Below, piece by piece: positions 17,301 through 23,817 of a stretch of 64,000 nucleotides of DNA. The DNA lies in the NCBI GenBank assembly GCA_964602415.1, contig CAZRQL010000003.1, positions 1 through 64,000 on the forward strand, written 5' to 3'. Within the stretch, counting starts at the first letter, position 1; each line of letters begins with the position of its first letter. The translations under genes were made by a program, and so were the position numbers. The notes under the pieces were generated by a model that was not told where the DNA came from, made no database searches, and worked only from the letters and a program-made list of their open reading frames with translations. The stretch comes from CAZRQL01 sp964602415. GTDB lineage: Bacteria > Bacteroidota > Bacteroidia > Cytophagales > Flammeovirgaceae.

Positions 17301-17951
17301 TACCGCCCTGACCAGCGACCGCGAGTCTCCAAAGCGCGGTTGGTACACAATTGTATTGATGGTTTCGGGGTCGTTGGTGGTAACGGCTTCGTTGTCAGCA
17401 TCCACCGTTCTCATGTAGAAAATATCTTTCAGTTGGGTTTTGCGCCGGTTTTCTATTTCCACCTCAACTATAAAATAAAGAGCATCGTGTTTGAAATAGA
17501 CTTTTTTGCGCAGGTATATGCTGTCTTTGATGCCTTCCCATTCAGCGGCTACTATGCTGTCTTTGCGGTAGTTGAACAGTCGAGTCTCGGTAAATATATT
17601 ATTGTTGCCAGAAGAGCAACCGTCGCCGTTTTCGTAGATTTTATTGCCTACTTGCAAGTACCATCCTTCATAGGGCAATCCAAATACAAAATAATCGCCA
17701 CAGCGGTTTGGGGTTCCCGAATTCCAGCCGTCTTTGTCTTTGTCTGCCACAAAACCCAGTGCTCCCCCAAATGCGTTGGGGTTATAGTTTAGGGGTGCTT
17801 TTCGCCCGTTTGTGCCAAAAGCCCCACATTCATTCATGGCAAGTTCTATGTATTTGCCTTGAAGGAAAACATCTTTGTTTATGATTTGCGCAATTGATAT
17901 ACCATTGGCGGTATAGAGCCACCACAGCAAAAAGAGTAATTTTGTCTTCAT
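14355..17951 (-). CDS. Large secreted HYR/cadherin protein with gliding-type (type B) T9SS C-terminal domain
   Basis: 1198 residues with a signal peptide (LLFLLWWLYTANGISIAQ). Residues about 25-320 form a beta-rich N-terminal domain with Cys pairs. Three HYR-like Ig modules follow (about 390-630: IRCPNDTVVYLPANACSV, ACKDLVFYQKRGSC, PVIELPARVIGRAG), then two to three cadherin-type repeats (about 630-945: PENSAIGTIVGKIQAEDADG, SENQDIGIIIGSL), and a PKD-like domain (about 947-1030). The end (PTGFSPNGDGINDTW and YGQRVF, finishing in SGSITILE) is the gliding-motility-associated C-terminal domain, the type B signal for the type IX secretion system. Such proteins are exported to or past the cell surface and often act in adhesion. 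It overlaps the nuoI-like gene by 9 bases, tail to tail. Confidence 0.93.
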   Translation of the reverse strand: MKTKLLFLLWWLYTANGISIAQIINKDVFLQGKYIELAMNECGAFGTNGRKAPLNYNPNAFGGALGFVADKDKDGWNSGTPNRCGDYFVFGLPYEGWYLQVGNKIYENGDGCSSGNNNIFTETRLFNYRKDSIVAAEWEGIKDSIYLRKKVYFKHDALYFIVEVEIENRRKTQLKDIFYMRTVDADNEAVTTNDPETINTIVYQPRFGDSRSLVRAVGKLYGCYLGLGTKDCRAQSSTGIVPNREPKNAWSGLPSRRRTSGSETSDTEICISYKLQNLKPGGKATLSYAYVLEESLLDEALDLVEPKLLADGIDISIKREATTCINSPLTLEIQNEGNYTWNWSPNVDIDTTRGRKVVITPTQQRTYTLRGFACDTVEVEFLVKVRQDTANPTIRCPNDTVVYLPANACSVAVQYPNPDFWDDCTGESITRKGNPSGAFFSRGSHTISYTIKDKSGKSDSCAFKINVLDTIKPKTACKDLVFYQKRGSCLTKVDYPLNFATDNCPNLIYELTSGIGSGGQFPVGQTQELYSVKDSSGNSTSCSFTLEVIDTLPPVIELPARVIGRAGAPVFYTVKAFDECDSLIAVSQLEGKPSGAIYDTAGVYIQKFTAVDKYGNRSTKSFEIVINTPPKINDQTFSIPENSAIGTIVGKIQAEDADGNDIVYKILSGNKDNAFRLNVISGILTVFNDRPLDYESNPVFELMVEVIDDGPGNLRDTALITVLVLNLNEPPSAIELSNRFISENQDIGIIIGSLYTVDEDSFDVYENYTFIETAVFRDNSYFFIEDKNKLAAAISFNYEAQKEYVIKIQSQEKNNSDVISDTFKIIILDVNDIPQVSDFSKVTNANRPVSLSRLDFDKDYFDEDGDLLNSIVIAKLPEHGKLSLNGQFVSQGDSIFPFLLSQLVYSPDLDYQGEDEFIWQASDNRSLSELRRGFIKINPPLQAQAGENQQICLGERALLGAKPTAAGGTPPYSYVWRPRIELSSDSEPNPTAAPLTHTRYVITITDSIGSVARDTADIEVSQFPDVFLAKNEWSVLDGEKIFISIIAKDSSLSAQWLPNEGVEDPTALSTFISPQLQDPTQAQIINYTVKIQNPQGCETELSLKLEVLPKVNIPTGFSPNGDGINDTWILRGIEAYPDARIEIFDRYGQRVFVQTGYNRQNAWDGRLNGKLLPFGSYFFVVELGKLSLRYSGSITILE

Positions 17952-18131
17952 TCAGTATTCGTATTTGAACGTTGTTCACCTTATTTATTTCTAAAATGAT
18001 GTATTAATAAATAAACAGGCTATCGAATTGTTAAGTACGATAAAGGTTGTTTTTTTAAATGGTTAATTTTTTGTTTGGTGTATAAGCGTCCAAAAACATT
18101 CTATCTGCACCATACTTTTTTGCTTCCTGTC

Positions 18132-18869
18132 TCAATCACAGGCGTTCATTTTTTTACTCCAAAGTTCCAATTGGCGCAACAAAGCATCCATATCTTTTGG
18201 ATAAGGGGCTGAGTATTCGATTTGTGAGCCGTCCAAATCGAAGAAAGCCAATGTATGAGCATGAAGAGCTACCCTTTTGATGAGAGGCTGCTCTTCGGTG
18301 TCTTTTTTGAGGTTGAATTTGCTTTTGATTTGTGAGAGAAAAATATCGCTTCCTCCATAGAGCGAATCCGCCACAATAGGGGCTTTGAGATAAGACAAAT
18401 GGATGCGGATTTGGTGCATTCTTCCCGTCAAGGGCATACATTTGACCAGCGTATGGCGGTCAAAGATTTTGGACGTTTTGAAAAGCGTCTCAGAGGGTTT
18501 GCCGGCTGTTTTGTCTAATCTGACGTTGCCCTTTGTGGCCTCAGCGATGGGCATATTGACACAAACGTCCTCAAATTTGTGCACCCCACAAACGACTGCA
18601 TGATAGATTTTTATCACTTGTCTGTATTCGAACTGTTTGGCAAGGTGTCGGTAGGCATCCTGATGCTTGGCGATGCACAAAATGCCGCTGGTGTCTTTGT
18701 CAAGGCGATGGGCAAGACTATATTGGGGGCTGATGGATTTAGCCCAGTCCACTATGCTGCTGCGGCTTTTGTCCCGCTCGTTGAGGGAGGCCAAACCGGG
18801 TGGCTTATTGATGAGCAGGTAATTGTCATTTTCCCATAGTACTTGGTTATCGAGGCTGATTTTATTCAT
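18132..18869 (-). CDS. RluA-family pseudouridine synthase
   Basis: 245 residues. The catalytic motif HRLDKDTSG contains Asp57, with upstream LLINKPPGLAS and downstream LTGRMHQIRIHL and PIVADSLYGG typical of the RluA group. The N-terminal S4 RNA-binding domain of RluC/RluD types is absent, so it resembles the shorter RluA/TruC-like enzymes that modify rRNA or tRNA uridines. Which uridine it modifies cannot be told from sequence. The 180 bases between it and the T9SS surface protein hold no gene; both genes run on the minus strand. Confidence 0.93.
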   Translation of the reverse strand: MNKISLDNQVLWENDNYLLINKPPGLASLNERDKSRSSIVDWAKSISPQYSLAHRLDKDTSGILCIAKHQDAYRHLAKQFEYRQVIKIYHAVVCGVHKFEDVCVNMPIAEATKGNVRLDKTAGKPSETLFKTSKIFDRHTLVKCMPLTGRMHQIRIHLSYLKAPIVADSLYGGSDIFLSQIKSKFNLKKDTEEQPLIKRVALHAHTLAFFDLDGSQIEYSAPYPKDMDALLRQLELWSKKMNACD

Positions 18870-18948
18870 GGCGCAAATTTACTTAGTCAATTGAAAGATA
18901 AGAAATTTTTGACCATCAATACGTTAGGCTATTTTGAGCATTGAAACC

Positions 18949-19962
18949 TCAGTAGTTCAAAACCCATGCTCCCTGATAAGTACCCGCGACTTTATTTTTC
19001 AGCATGTCTGCTTCAACTTTGCTGGCATAATCTTGGAGTGAAACCCGTACTTTATTTTGTGCTGAAATCACTTTTGCCCCTGCATAGCCCGAAGCCCTGA
19101 GTTGGGCGGCCACTTTTTTACCTTGTTCTACTGTGCCTACCGCTTGCGTAATTACATAAAACCGGTTTGTGGGGCTTGTAACCACAAGGGCAGAGGTTTT
19201 AGGAGGATTTTGGTTTGTTGTTGCTTCCGGTTTGGGTTGGGTAGATGTTGGTTTATTGTTGGTTTTTTCAGATTCTTTCACGCCGCTTTTTACTTCACCG
19301 GTCAAACCCGTAGAGTCGCCGGCTTGGTTCAGTGTGTCCAGCGGTTGTGTGGTAGAGATGGGCTGTGAGGTGGTTGGCTTTTCAAAAAGGCGGCCTTCTT
19401 TGTATCGGATGTAGGCATCAGGATTGAAAAACAAATAGGTAGCCCCAATCCCAACCAAGATCAAAGGAATTAAAATGACTATCAACAGCAAAATCCCCGT
19501 TTCTTTTTTAGCTAAGGGCACAAATACTTCTCCCTCCAGCACTTCTTGCTGCAAAGGCAACACCTCAAGTTTGGGTAACCCAAAAAACTTATCTGATGAA
19601 CGAAAACCAGTAGATGTCTCAAATTCTAAGTTGCCCCATTGCCCCGTAACCAACCTACCCATTTTTCCAATTTCAAAATAACCGTTGCGGCGTACTTGGT
19701 CTCTGACCTCGGAAGCAAAATTTCTAATTTCTTTGCGAATCGCCTCACGACTCAGATGTTGATGCCTCACTGAAATGTAGTCTTCTAAATCGGTATCTGC
19801 TGCATCCCAAATACCGTCTTTGAACTCGATGTTGCGCTGAGGGGGCTGGATATGTGAGCCACCCAATGTGGCGGATGTAGAGGTGATGCTAAATGTGCCC
19901 AAATCTGTTACACTCAACGATTTTTTGAGCGTTAGCAACTGTTCTATGTAGCCTGAGTTCAT
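18949..19962 (-). CDS. HU-CCDC81-type DNA-binding-like domain plus transmembrane helix plus SPOR domain
   Basis: 337 residues. Residues 1-145 match the two bacterial HU-CCDC81 domains common in Bacteroidota: LLTLKKSLSVTDLGTFSI, then REAIRKEIRNFASEVRDQV and YFEIGKMGRLV. One transmembrane helix follows (about 163-182, ILLLIVILIPLILVGIGATY), then a Thr/Pro/Gln/Lys-rich linker and a C-terminal SPOR domain (about 262-337: RFYVITQAVGTVEQGKKVAAQLRASG). The topology implies a cytoplasmic HU-like part and a periplasmic SPOR that binds denuded septal peptidoglycan. Characterised SPOR proteins gather at division sites. Linking a histone-like fold to the septum is an inference from architecture. Confidence 0.9.
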   Translation of the reverse strand: MNSGYIEQLLTLKKSLSVTDLGTFSITSTSATLGGSHIQPPQRNIEFKDGIWDAADTDLEDYISVRHQHLSREAIRKEIRNFASEVRDQVRRNGYFEIGKMGRLVTGQWGNLEFETSTGFRSSDKFFGLPKLEVLPLQQEVLEGEVFVPLAKKETGILLLIVILIPLILVGIGATYLFFNPDAYIRYKEGRLFEKPTTSQPISTTQPLDTLNQAGDSTGLTGEVKSGVKESEKTNNKPTSTQPKPEATTNQNPPKTSALVVTSPTNRFYVITQAVGTVEQGKKVAAQLRASGYAGAKVISAQNKVRVSLQDYASKVEADMLKNKVAGTYQGAWVLNY

Positions 19963-20108
19963 ACCTTAATGCAAATCTTGCCTGCAAGATAGGAAAGCAA
20001 ATCGAAAAAATGACCCATTGAAGCATCGCTTTTATTTCTTTAGTGTACCTACACGAGCCGAACTATGCGGCATCAAAAGGATTGGTTTTATGGCTTTATG
20101 GGTTGGGC

Positions 20109-20969
20109 TTAGTTGGGTAGTGTCTTGTAAATCAAAGGGAATACAATTTTGACCAAAGCCAAAACGAAAGGCACAATCAACAAAAGACCGTCGAACCTGT
20201 CTAAAAAACCACCATGTCCGGGCAAGATTCTGCCAGAGTCTTTTATCTTGATACTGCGCTTAAAAAGAGATTCCACCAAGTCTCCGTAAGTGCCGGCTAT
20301 CACCACAACAGCCGCAATGGAGAGCCATTCGTAGATGTCAAAAATAGCCGAAAAGTAAGCAACCGCCCAAGCAATCAGGCTCGCCAATACTGCCCCCCCG
20401 ATACTGCCCTCCCATGTTTTTTTGGGAGAAATCCGTTCAAATAGTTTGTTTTTGCCAAACATTCTTCCCGAAAAATAAGCACCGGTATCCGATGCCCATA
20501 AAATAAACAAAATGCCCAGCAAAATCTCGGGGTGGTACTCTCCCTCATAAATGACTATAAAGTGCATCAAAGAGAAAGGGATGCCTACATAAACGATTCC
20601 CAAGATAGTGTTTGCTATATTGCGAAAAGGGTATTTATCTTCGGGATTGTATAGTTTAATCAGGAACATAAACGATAGCAAGAAAAATATCAAATAAAAA
20701 ACATCGCTCGATAAGCTGTTGGTTAGGTGTAAAAACGAAATGGTGTAGATGGCAACAGCCACTAAAGTACCAAATGAAGCAAGAGGTTTTTCTCCCGCCA
20801 AGCCCATCAAACTGTAAAATTCAACCAAAGTAACCACGCAAATCAATAGAAAAACCCCAAAATACCCCCAGTGCCCCAGCAGCACAGAAAACAAAATCAA
20901 AAGCCCGCCGGCAATACTTGTAATGAATCTCTGGCTGAGTTCGGAGAGTTTCCAAAAGGATTTGAACAT
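20109..20969 (-). CDS. cdsA: Phosphatidate cytidylyltransferase
   Basis: 286 residues from ATG at 20969; an in-frame TTG three codons upstream is not needed. Eight or so transmembrane helices are seen, with the CDP-alcohol-forming signature near the C-terminus: SDTGAYFSGRMFGKNKLFER followed by ISPKKTWEGSIGG, and the last cytoplasmic motif KDSGRILPGHGGFLDRFDGL. The enzyme makes CDP-diacylglycerol from phosphatidate and CTP, the branch point for all phospholipids. It is divergent from gldA, with 146 bases between the starts. Confidence 0.96.
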   Translation of the reverse strand: MFKSFWKLSELSQRFITSIAGGLLILFSVLLGHWGYFGVFLLICVVTLVEFYSLMGLAGEKPLASFGTLVAVAIYTISFLHLTNSLSSDVFYLIFFLLSFMFLIKLYNPEDKYPFRNIANTILGIVYVGIPFSLMHFIVIYEGEYHPEILLGILFILWASDTGAYFSGRMFGKNKLFERISPKKTWEGSIGGAVLASLIAWAVAYFSAIFDIYEWLSIAAVVVIAGTYGDLVESLFKRSIKIKDSGRILPGHGGFLDRFDGLLLIVPFVLALVKIVFPLIYKTLPN

Positions 20970-21115
20970 AATTTGCAAAATAATTATTGGCTCAAAAATG
21001 ATAAAGCAAAAATGAAATTATGGATAAATTTTTGCTCAATATTGAAAGTGATAGCAAAACTTAAATTTTTTGAAATGGTTTGCTTTGCAAATAATTGATT
21101 TAAAATTTTTTGTCA

Positions 21116-22030
21116 ATGAGCCTACAAATAAAAAACCTTACCAAACAATACCAAAGACAAAAAGCCGTCAATAACATCAGTTTTGTTGCCCAAAAAGGAG
21201 AGATTTTGGGTTTTTTGGGGCCTAACGGAGCAGGTAAATCTACCACCATGAAAATAGCCACAGGGTATTTGTCCCCGACGAGTGGACAGGTGCAGGTGTG
21301 TGGATACGATGTTGAAAAACAATCTATTGAAGTGAGAAAAAGAATCGGCTACCTACCCGAACACAATCCGCTTTACCTCGATGCCTATGTGCATGAATAC
21401 CTTGAATTTATAGGCGGTCTTCACAAGCTAAAAGGCAAAAGCCTTAAAACAGCAATCAGTCAAATTATTGAAAAAGTGGGACTTACCCGCGAGCAAAACA
21501 AAAAAATCGGCCAGTTGTCCAAAGGTTATCGCCAAAGGGTAGGACTGGCACAAGCCTTAATCCACAATCCTGACGTGTTGATACTTGACGAACCCACTAC
21601 CGGTCTGGACCCCAATCAGATACTGGAGATAAGACAAGTAATTAGAGATGTCAGTGTGGACAAAGCTGTGGTGTTCTCTACACACATCATGCAAGAAGTA
21701 CAAGCTCTGTGCAGCAGGGTGGTCATTATCAACAAAGGCGTTTTGGTGGCAGACGGCAGCGTTGAGGTACTCAAGGCCACTCAGACCCAAACTTGGACTA
21801 TTGAGGTTGAGTTTGACGTGCTGCCCCAAGATTGGCAGGAGTTTAAAACCTTAGGCGAGGTCATAACATGCGAACAATCACATGACTTTGCTAATGTACT
21901 CATCATCAAAGCAAAAACTGACATACGCGCCAATATATTCAGACTGGCTGCCGCAAGGGGTTTTGTGATTGTGGGCATGAACAAAAAAACAAACACCCTT
22001 GAGAGTGTTTTCAAAGAATTGACCACGTAG
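21116..22030 (+). CDS. gldA: GldA-like ABC transporter ATP-binding protein
   Basis: 304 residues from ATG at 21116; a TTG two codons upstream is in frame but not preferred. Full ABC motifs: Walker A GPNGAGKST, Q-loop region IGYLPEHNPLYLDAYVHEYL, signature LSKGYRQRVGLAQAL, Walker B VLILDEPTTGLD and switch His in FSTHIMQE. The YLPEHNPLYLD segment is a strong match to the gliding-motility protein GldA, which works with the GldF/GldG membrane proteins. No gldFG is next to it here, so the assignment to gliding rests on sequence similarity. A generic ABC exporter ATPase is the alternative. Confidence 0.87.
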   Translation: MSLQIKNLTKQYQRQKAVNNISFVAQKGEILGFLGPNGAGKSTTMKIATGYLSPTSGQVQVCGYDVEKQSIEVRKRIGYLPEHNPLYLDAYVHEYLEFIGGLHKLKGKSLKTAISQIIEKVGLTREQNKKIGQLSKGYRQRVGLAQALIHNPDVLILDEPTTGLDPNQILEIRQVIRDVSVDKAVVFSTHIMQEVQALCSRVVIINKGVLVADGSVEVLKATQTQTWTIEVEFDVLPQDWQEFKTLGEVITCEQSHDFANVLIIKAKTDIRANIFRLAAARGFVIVGMNKKTNTLESVFKELTT

Positions 22031-22080
22031 CCCATTGCCTCATTTTGAAAAAATTAACATTCAATTCATAAAAGTCGTTT

Positions 22081-22088
22081 TATTTTTG
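22081..22088 (+). promoter_or_regulatory. Candidate Bacteroidota -7 promoter box
   Basis: TATTTTTG fits TAnnTTTG and lies 17 bases before the ATG of the exported barrel protein at 22106. No TTTG -33 element lies at the usual distance. Confidence 0.4.
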
Positions 22089-22105
22089 CAAATAATATTT
22101 CATCA

Positions 22106-22831
22106 ATGAAAAAAGTACTATTATTTTTCGGAGCACTTTTTTTGGTGTTGTCTTTGTACGCTCAGGACTTAGACCAGCCTACTTTCATCGGAGCAAGTGT
22201 TGGGCTCTCCAATCCTGTCGGAAAGTTTGCCAAAGACTACGATACAGATGCCATTTCGGGGCAAAGGGGCTATGTGTTCAATTTGGAAGGAGCTAAGTTT
22301 TTCAACAGTCATTTTGGTATTGGGGGACAGTTGACTTACAATGTCAACCGCGTCAATGAGATAGAGATACGCAATGCCAAATCAATTGAAGGATACAAAA
22401 ACAGCGGATACAATATTATTCGACTCGCTGCTGGTTTGCAAGGGGCTTTGCCTATTGTTGATGAAATTGGGGTTACCTACAAGGTCTTTGGGGGCTACAG
22501 CATGGTTAGAAAAGGAGCCATTGAGGCAGAAGGGGTTAGGATTTTCAATGAGCAAACAGACAATACTTTTTGTATTATATTGGGAACTGGTATCAGGTAC
22601 TTGATTGTTCCCCGTCTTTTTGCTCGCATCAATGGGGAGTTTATTTATACCCATAGCAACCTCAAACCACAGCCCGGCAAGGACACTAACGTATTTTTGG
22701 AGTACCAACAGCGGTTGGCAGACACCAGTGGCGGACATCCAATGAACGTATTGACTTTGAGTGTGGGCTTCGACTATGTGTGGGAATATAATAAAAAGGC
22801 CAAATCCAAAAAGAGAAAAAGCCGACGGTAG
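22106..22831 (+). CDS. Outer-membrane beta-barrel protein of unknown role
   Basis: 241 residues with a signal peptide (MKKVLLFFGALFLVLSLYAQ). The mature part shows amphipathic strands typical of small Bacteroidota barrels (FIGASVGLSNPVGKFAKDY, HFGIGGQLTYNVNRV, YKVFGGYSMVRKG, RLFARINGEFIYTH, NVLTLSVGFDYVWEY). It ends in a very basic tail (KKAKSKKRKSRR), unusual for a barrel, whose last strand normally ends the protein. It follows gldA by 75 bases and has its own -7 box candidate. A T9SS accessory role cannot be shown from sequence. Confidence 0.8.
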   Translation: MKKVLLFFGALFLVLSLYAQDLDQPTFIGASVGLSNPVGKFAKDYDTDAISGQRGYVFNLEGAKFFNSHFGIGGQLTYNVNRVNEIEIRNAKSIEGYKNSGYNIIRLAAGLQGALPIVDEIGVTYKVFGGYSMVRKGAIEAEGVRIFNEQTDNTFCIILGTGIRYLIVPRLFARINGEFIYTHSNLKPQPGKDTNVFLEYQQRLADTSGGHPMNVLTLSVGFDYVWEYNKKAKSKKRKSRR

Positions 22832-22852
22832 TCATTATTTTTGTCAATATTT

Positions 22853-22860
22853 TATATTTG
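22853..22860 (+). promoter_or_regulatory. Candidate Bacteroidota -7 promoter box
   Basis: TATATTTG fits TAnnTTTG, 21 bases before the ATG at 22882. A second match (TATTTTTG, 22836-22843) lies 9 bases further upstream. Confidence 0.4.
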
Positions 22861-22881
22861 CCAAAATTAAACTTCATTCAA

Positions 22882-23715
22882 ATGAAAAAATTACTGATTT
22901 TTCCTGTGCTTCTGTGTAGCTTGTATGCTTTTGCCCAAACCAAACCCGCTCCAAAATCTGCACCAGTTAGCAAAGAAGATGAAAACATAAAAAAAGTAAC
23001 TCTTGATTTTGTCAAGGCTTATGCTTCTGTGGCTTCAGAAAAAAAAGATAAAAAGGTTTTTTTGGATTTCTTTTCCAAAAATGCCTCCTACAATTTTGTA
23101 AGTAGGGCTATAGGTGCAGCCCGTGTCAAAAACTTCACGGGTAGTTTTGATGCGATGGCAGAGTTTTTGGACGGAATATCCACCAACGAAGATTTTAAAA
23201 TAAATTACAAAGTTCCTGAAGGCCAAATCGTTCGCTACAAAGCCGTGGGTGACGCGGGTACTGCGACTTATGTGGTTGAATACGAGACATTCAATGGGGG
23301 TAAACTTTGGACAAAAGGCACTGAGACTGTAAGCCTATTGTTGAGGAATGAGGAAGGTTCGTGGAAAGTTATCTATTTCAATGCCATTGCCATAGAAGAC
23401 CAAAAATTCCAAGGGAATTGTATTTGCGAACTTTTTCAATCCGGCAATCAGAATTTTCTTGCTAAAACCACTGTACCCGAGGGCAAAGAATACAGCGATA
23501 AGCTAAACAACTTTGAGTTTAGAGGCGAAGGCAACGACAGAATGATTCGTTCAGGAGCCACTGTGTACCGCTGGCTTCTGAGCGGTGAAATCAAATCCAC
23601 CTCTGCCGATGGCCAAGAAATTACCATAGGCAAGGCCGGAGATAGAGAAATGGTAATTATTGAAATTTTGAAGAGCATCTATGCAGACAATTGTCTTGAC
23701 GTAAAAAAGAGATAG
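22882..23715 (+). CDS. Exported hypothetical protein with SnoaL/NTF2-like features
   Basis: 277 residues from ATG at 22882; the in-frame TTG eight codons upstream overlaps a promoter-like box and is rejected. A signal peptide (MKKLLIFPVLLCSLYAFAQ) is followed by an Ala/Pro/Lys linker. Residues about 35-160 have the helix-then-strand order of NTF2/SnoaL-like folds (TLDFVKAYASVASEKKDKKV, then AVGDAGTATYVVEYE, SWKVIYFNAIAIED). The rest is a short beta-rich domain with two cysteines (CICELF). The fold is suggested by pattern only and no function can be assigned. A strong terminator follows. Confidence 0.72.
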   Translation: MKKLLIFPVLLCSLYAFAQTKPAPKSAPVSKEDENIKKVTLDFVKAYASVASEKKDKKVFLDFFSKNASYNFVSRAIGAARVKNFTGSFDAMAEFLDGISTNEDFKINYKVPEGQIVRYKAVGDAGTATYVVEYETFNGGKLWTKGTETVSLLLRNEEGSWKVIYFNAIAIEDQKFQGNCICELFQSGNQNFLAKTTVPEGKEYSDKLNNFEFRGEGNDRMIRSGATVYRWLLSGEIKSTSADGQEITIGKAGDREMVIIEILKSIYADNCLDVKKR

Positions 23716-23740
23716 TTATTTACATAAATAAAAAAAGATA

Positions 23741-23766
23741 AAACCTCGCCTCATGCGGGGTTTTTT
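23741..23766 (+). terminator. Rho-independent terminator
   Basis: A CCTCGC/GCGGGG stem (23744-23749 with 23755-23760) with loop CTCAT is followed by six T. It ends the transcript of the 22882 gene. Confidence 0.85.
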
Positions 23767-23817
23767 GTTTGTCAAGGATATAATTTATAGATTTGGGGTA
23801 AAACAAACGCGCAAGCC

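Noticed and set aside
17247..17792. 181-residue plus-strand frame inside the HYR/cadherin gene
   Set aside because: Antisense to a confident gene; no signal peptide or family.
17966..17978. TGAAC-GTT-GTTCA short inverted repeat upstream of the surface protein
   Set aside because: A 5-bp arm is expected by chance in this much AT-rich sequence; not strong enough to list as an operator.
22044..22088. TTTG at 22044 as -33 element for the -7 box at 22081
   Set aside because: The gap of 33 bases is far longer than the usual 17-23.
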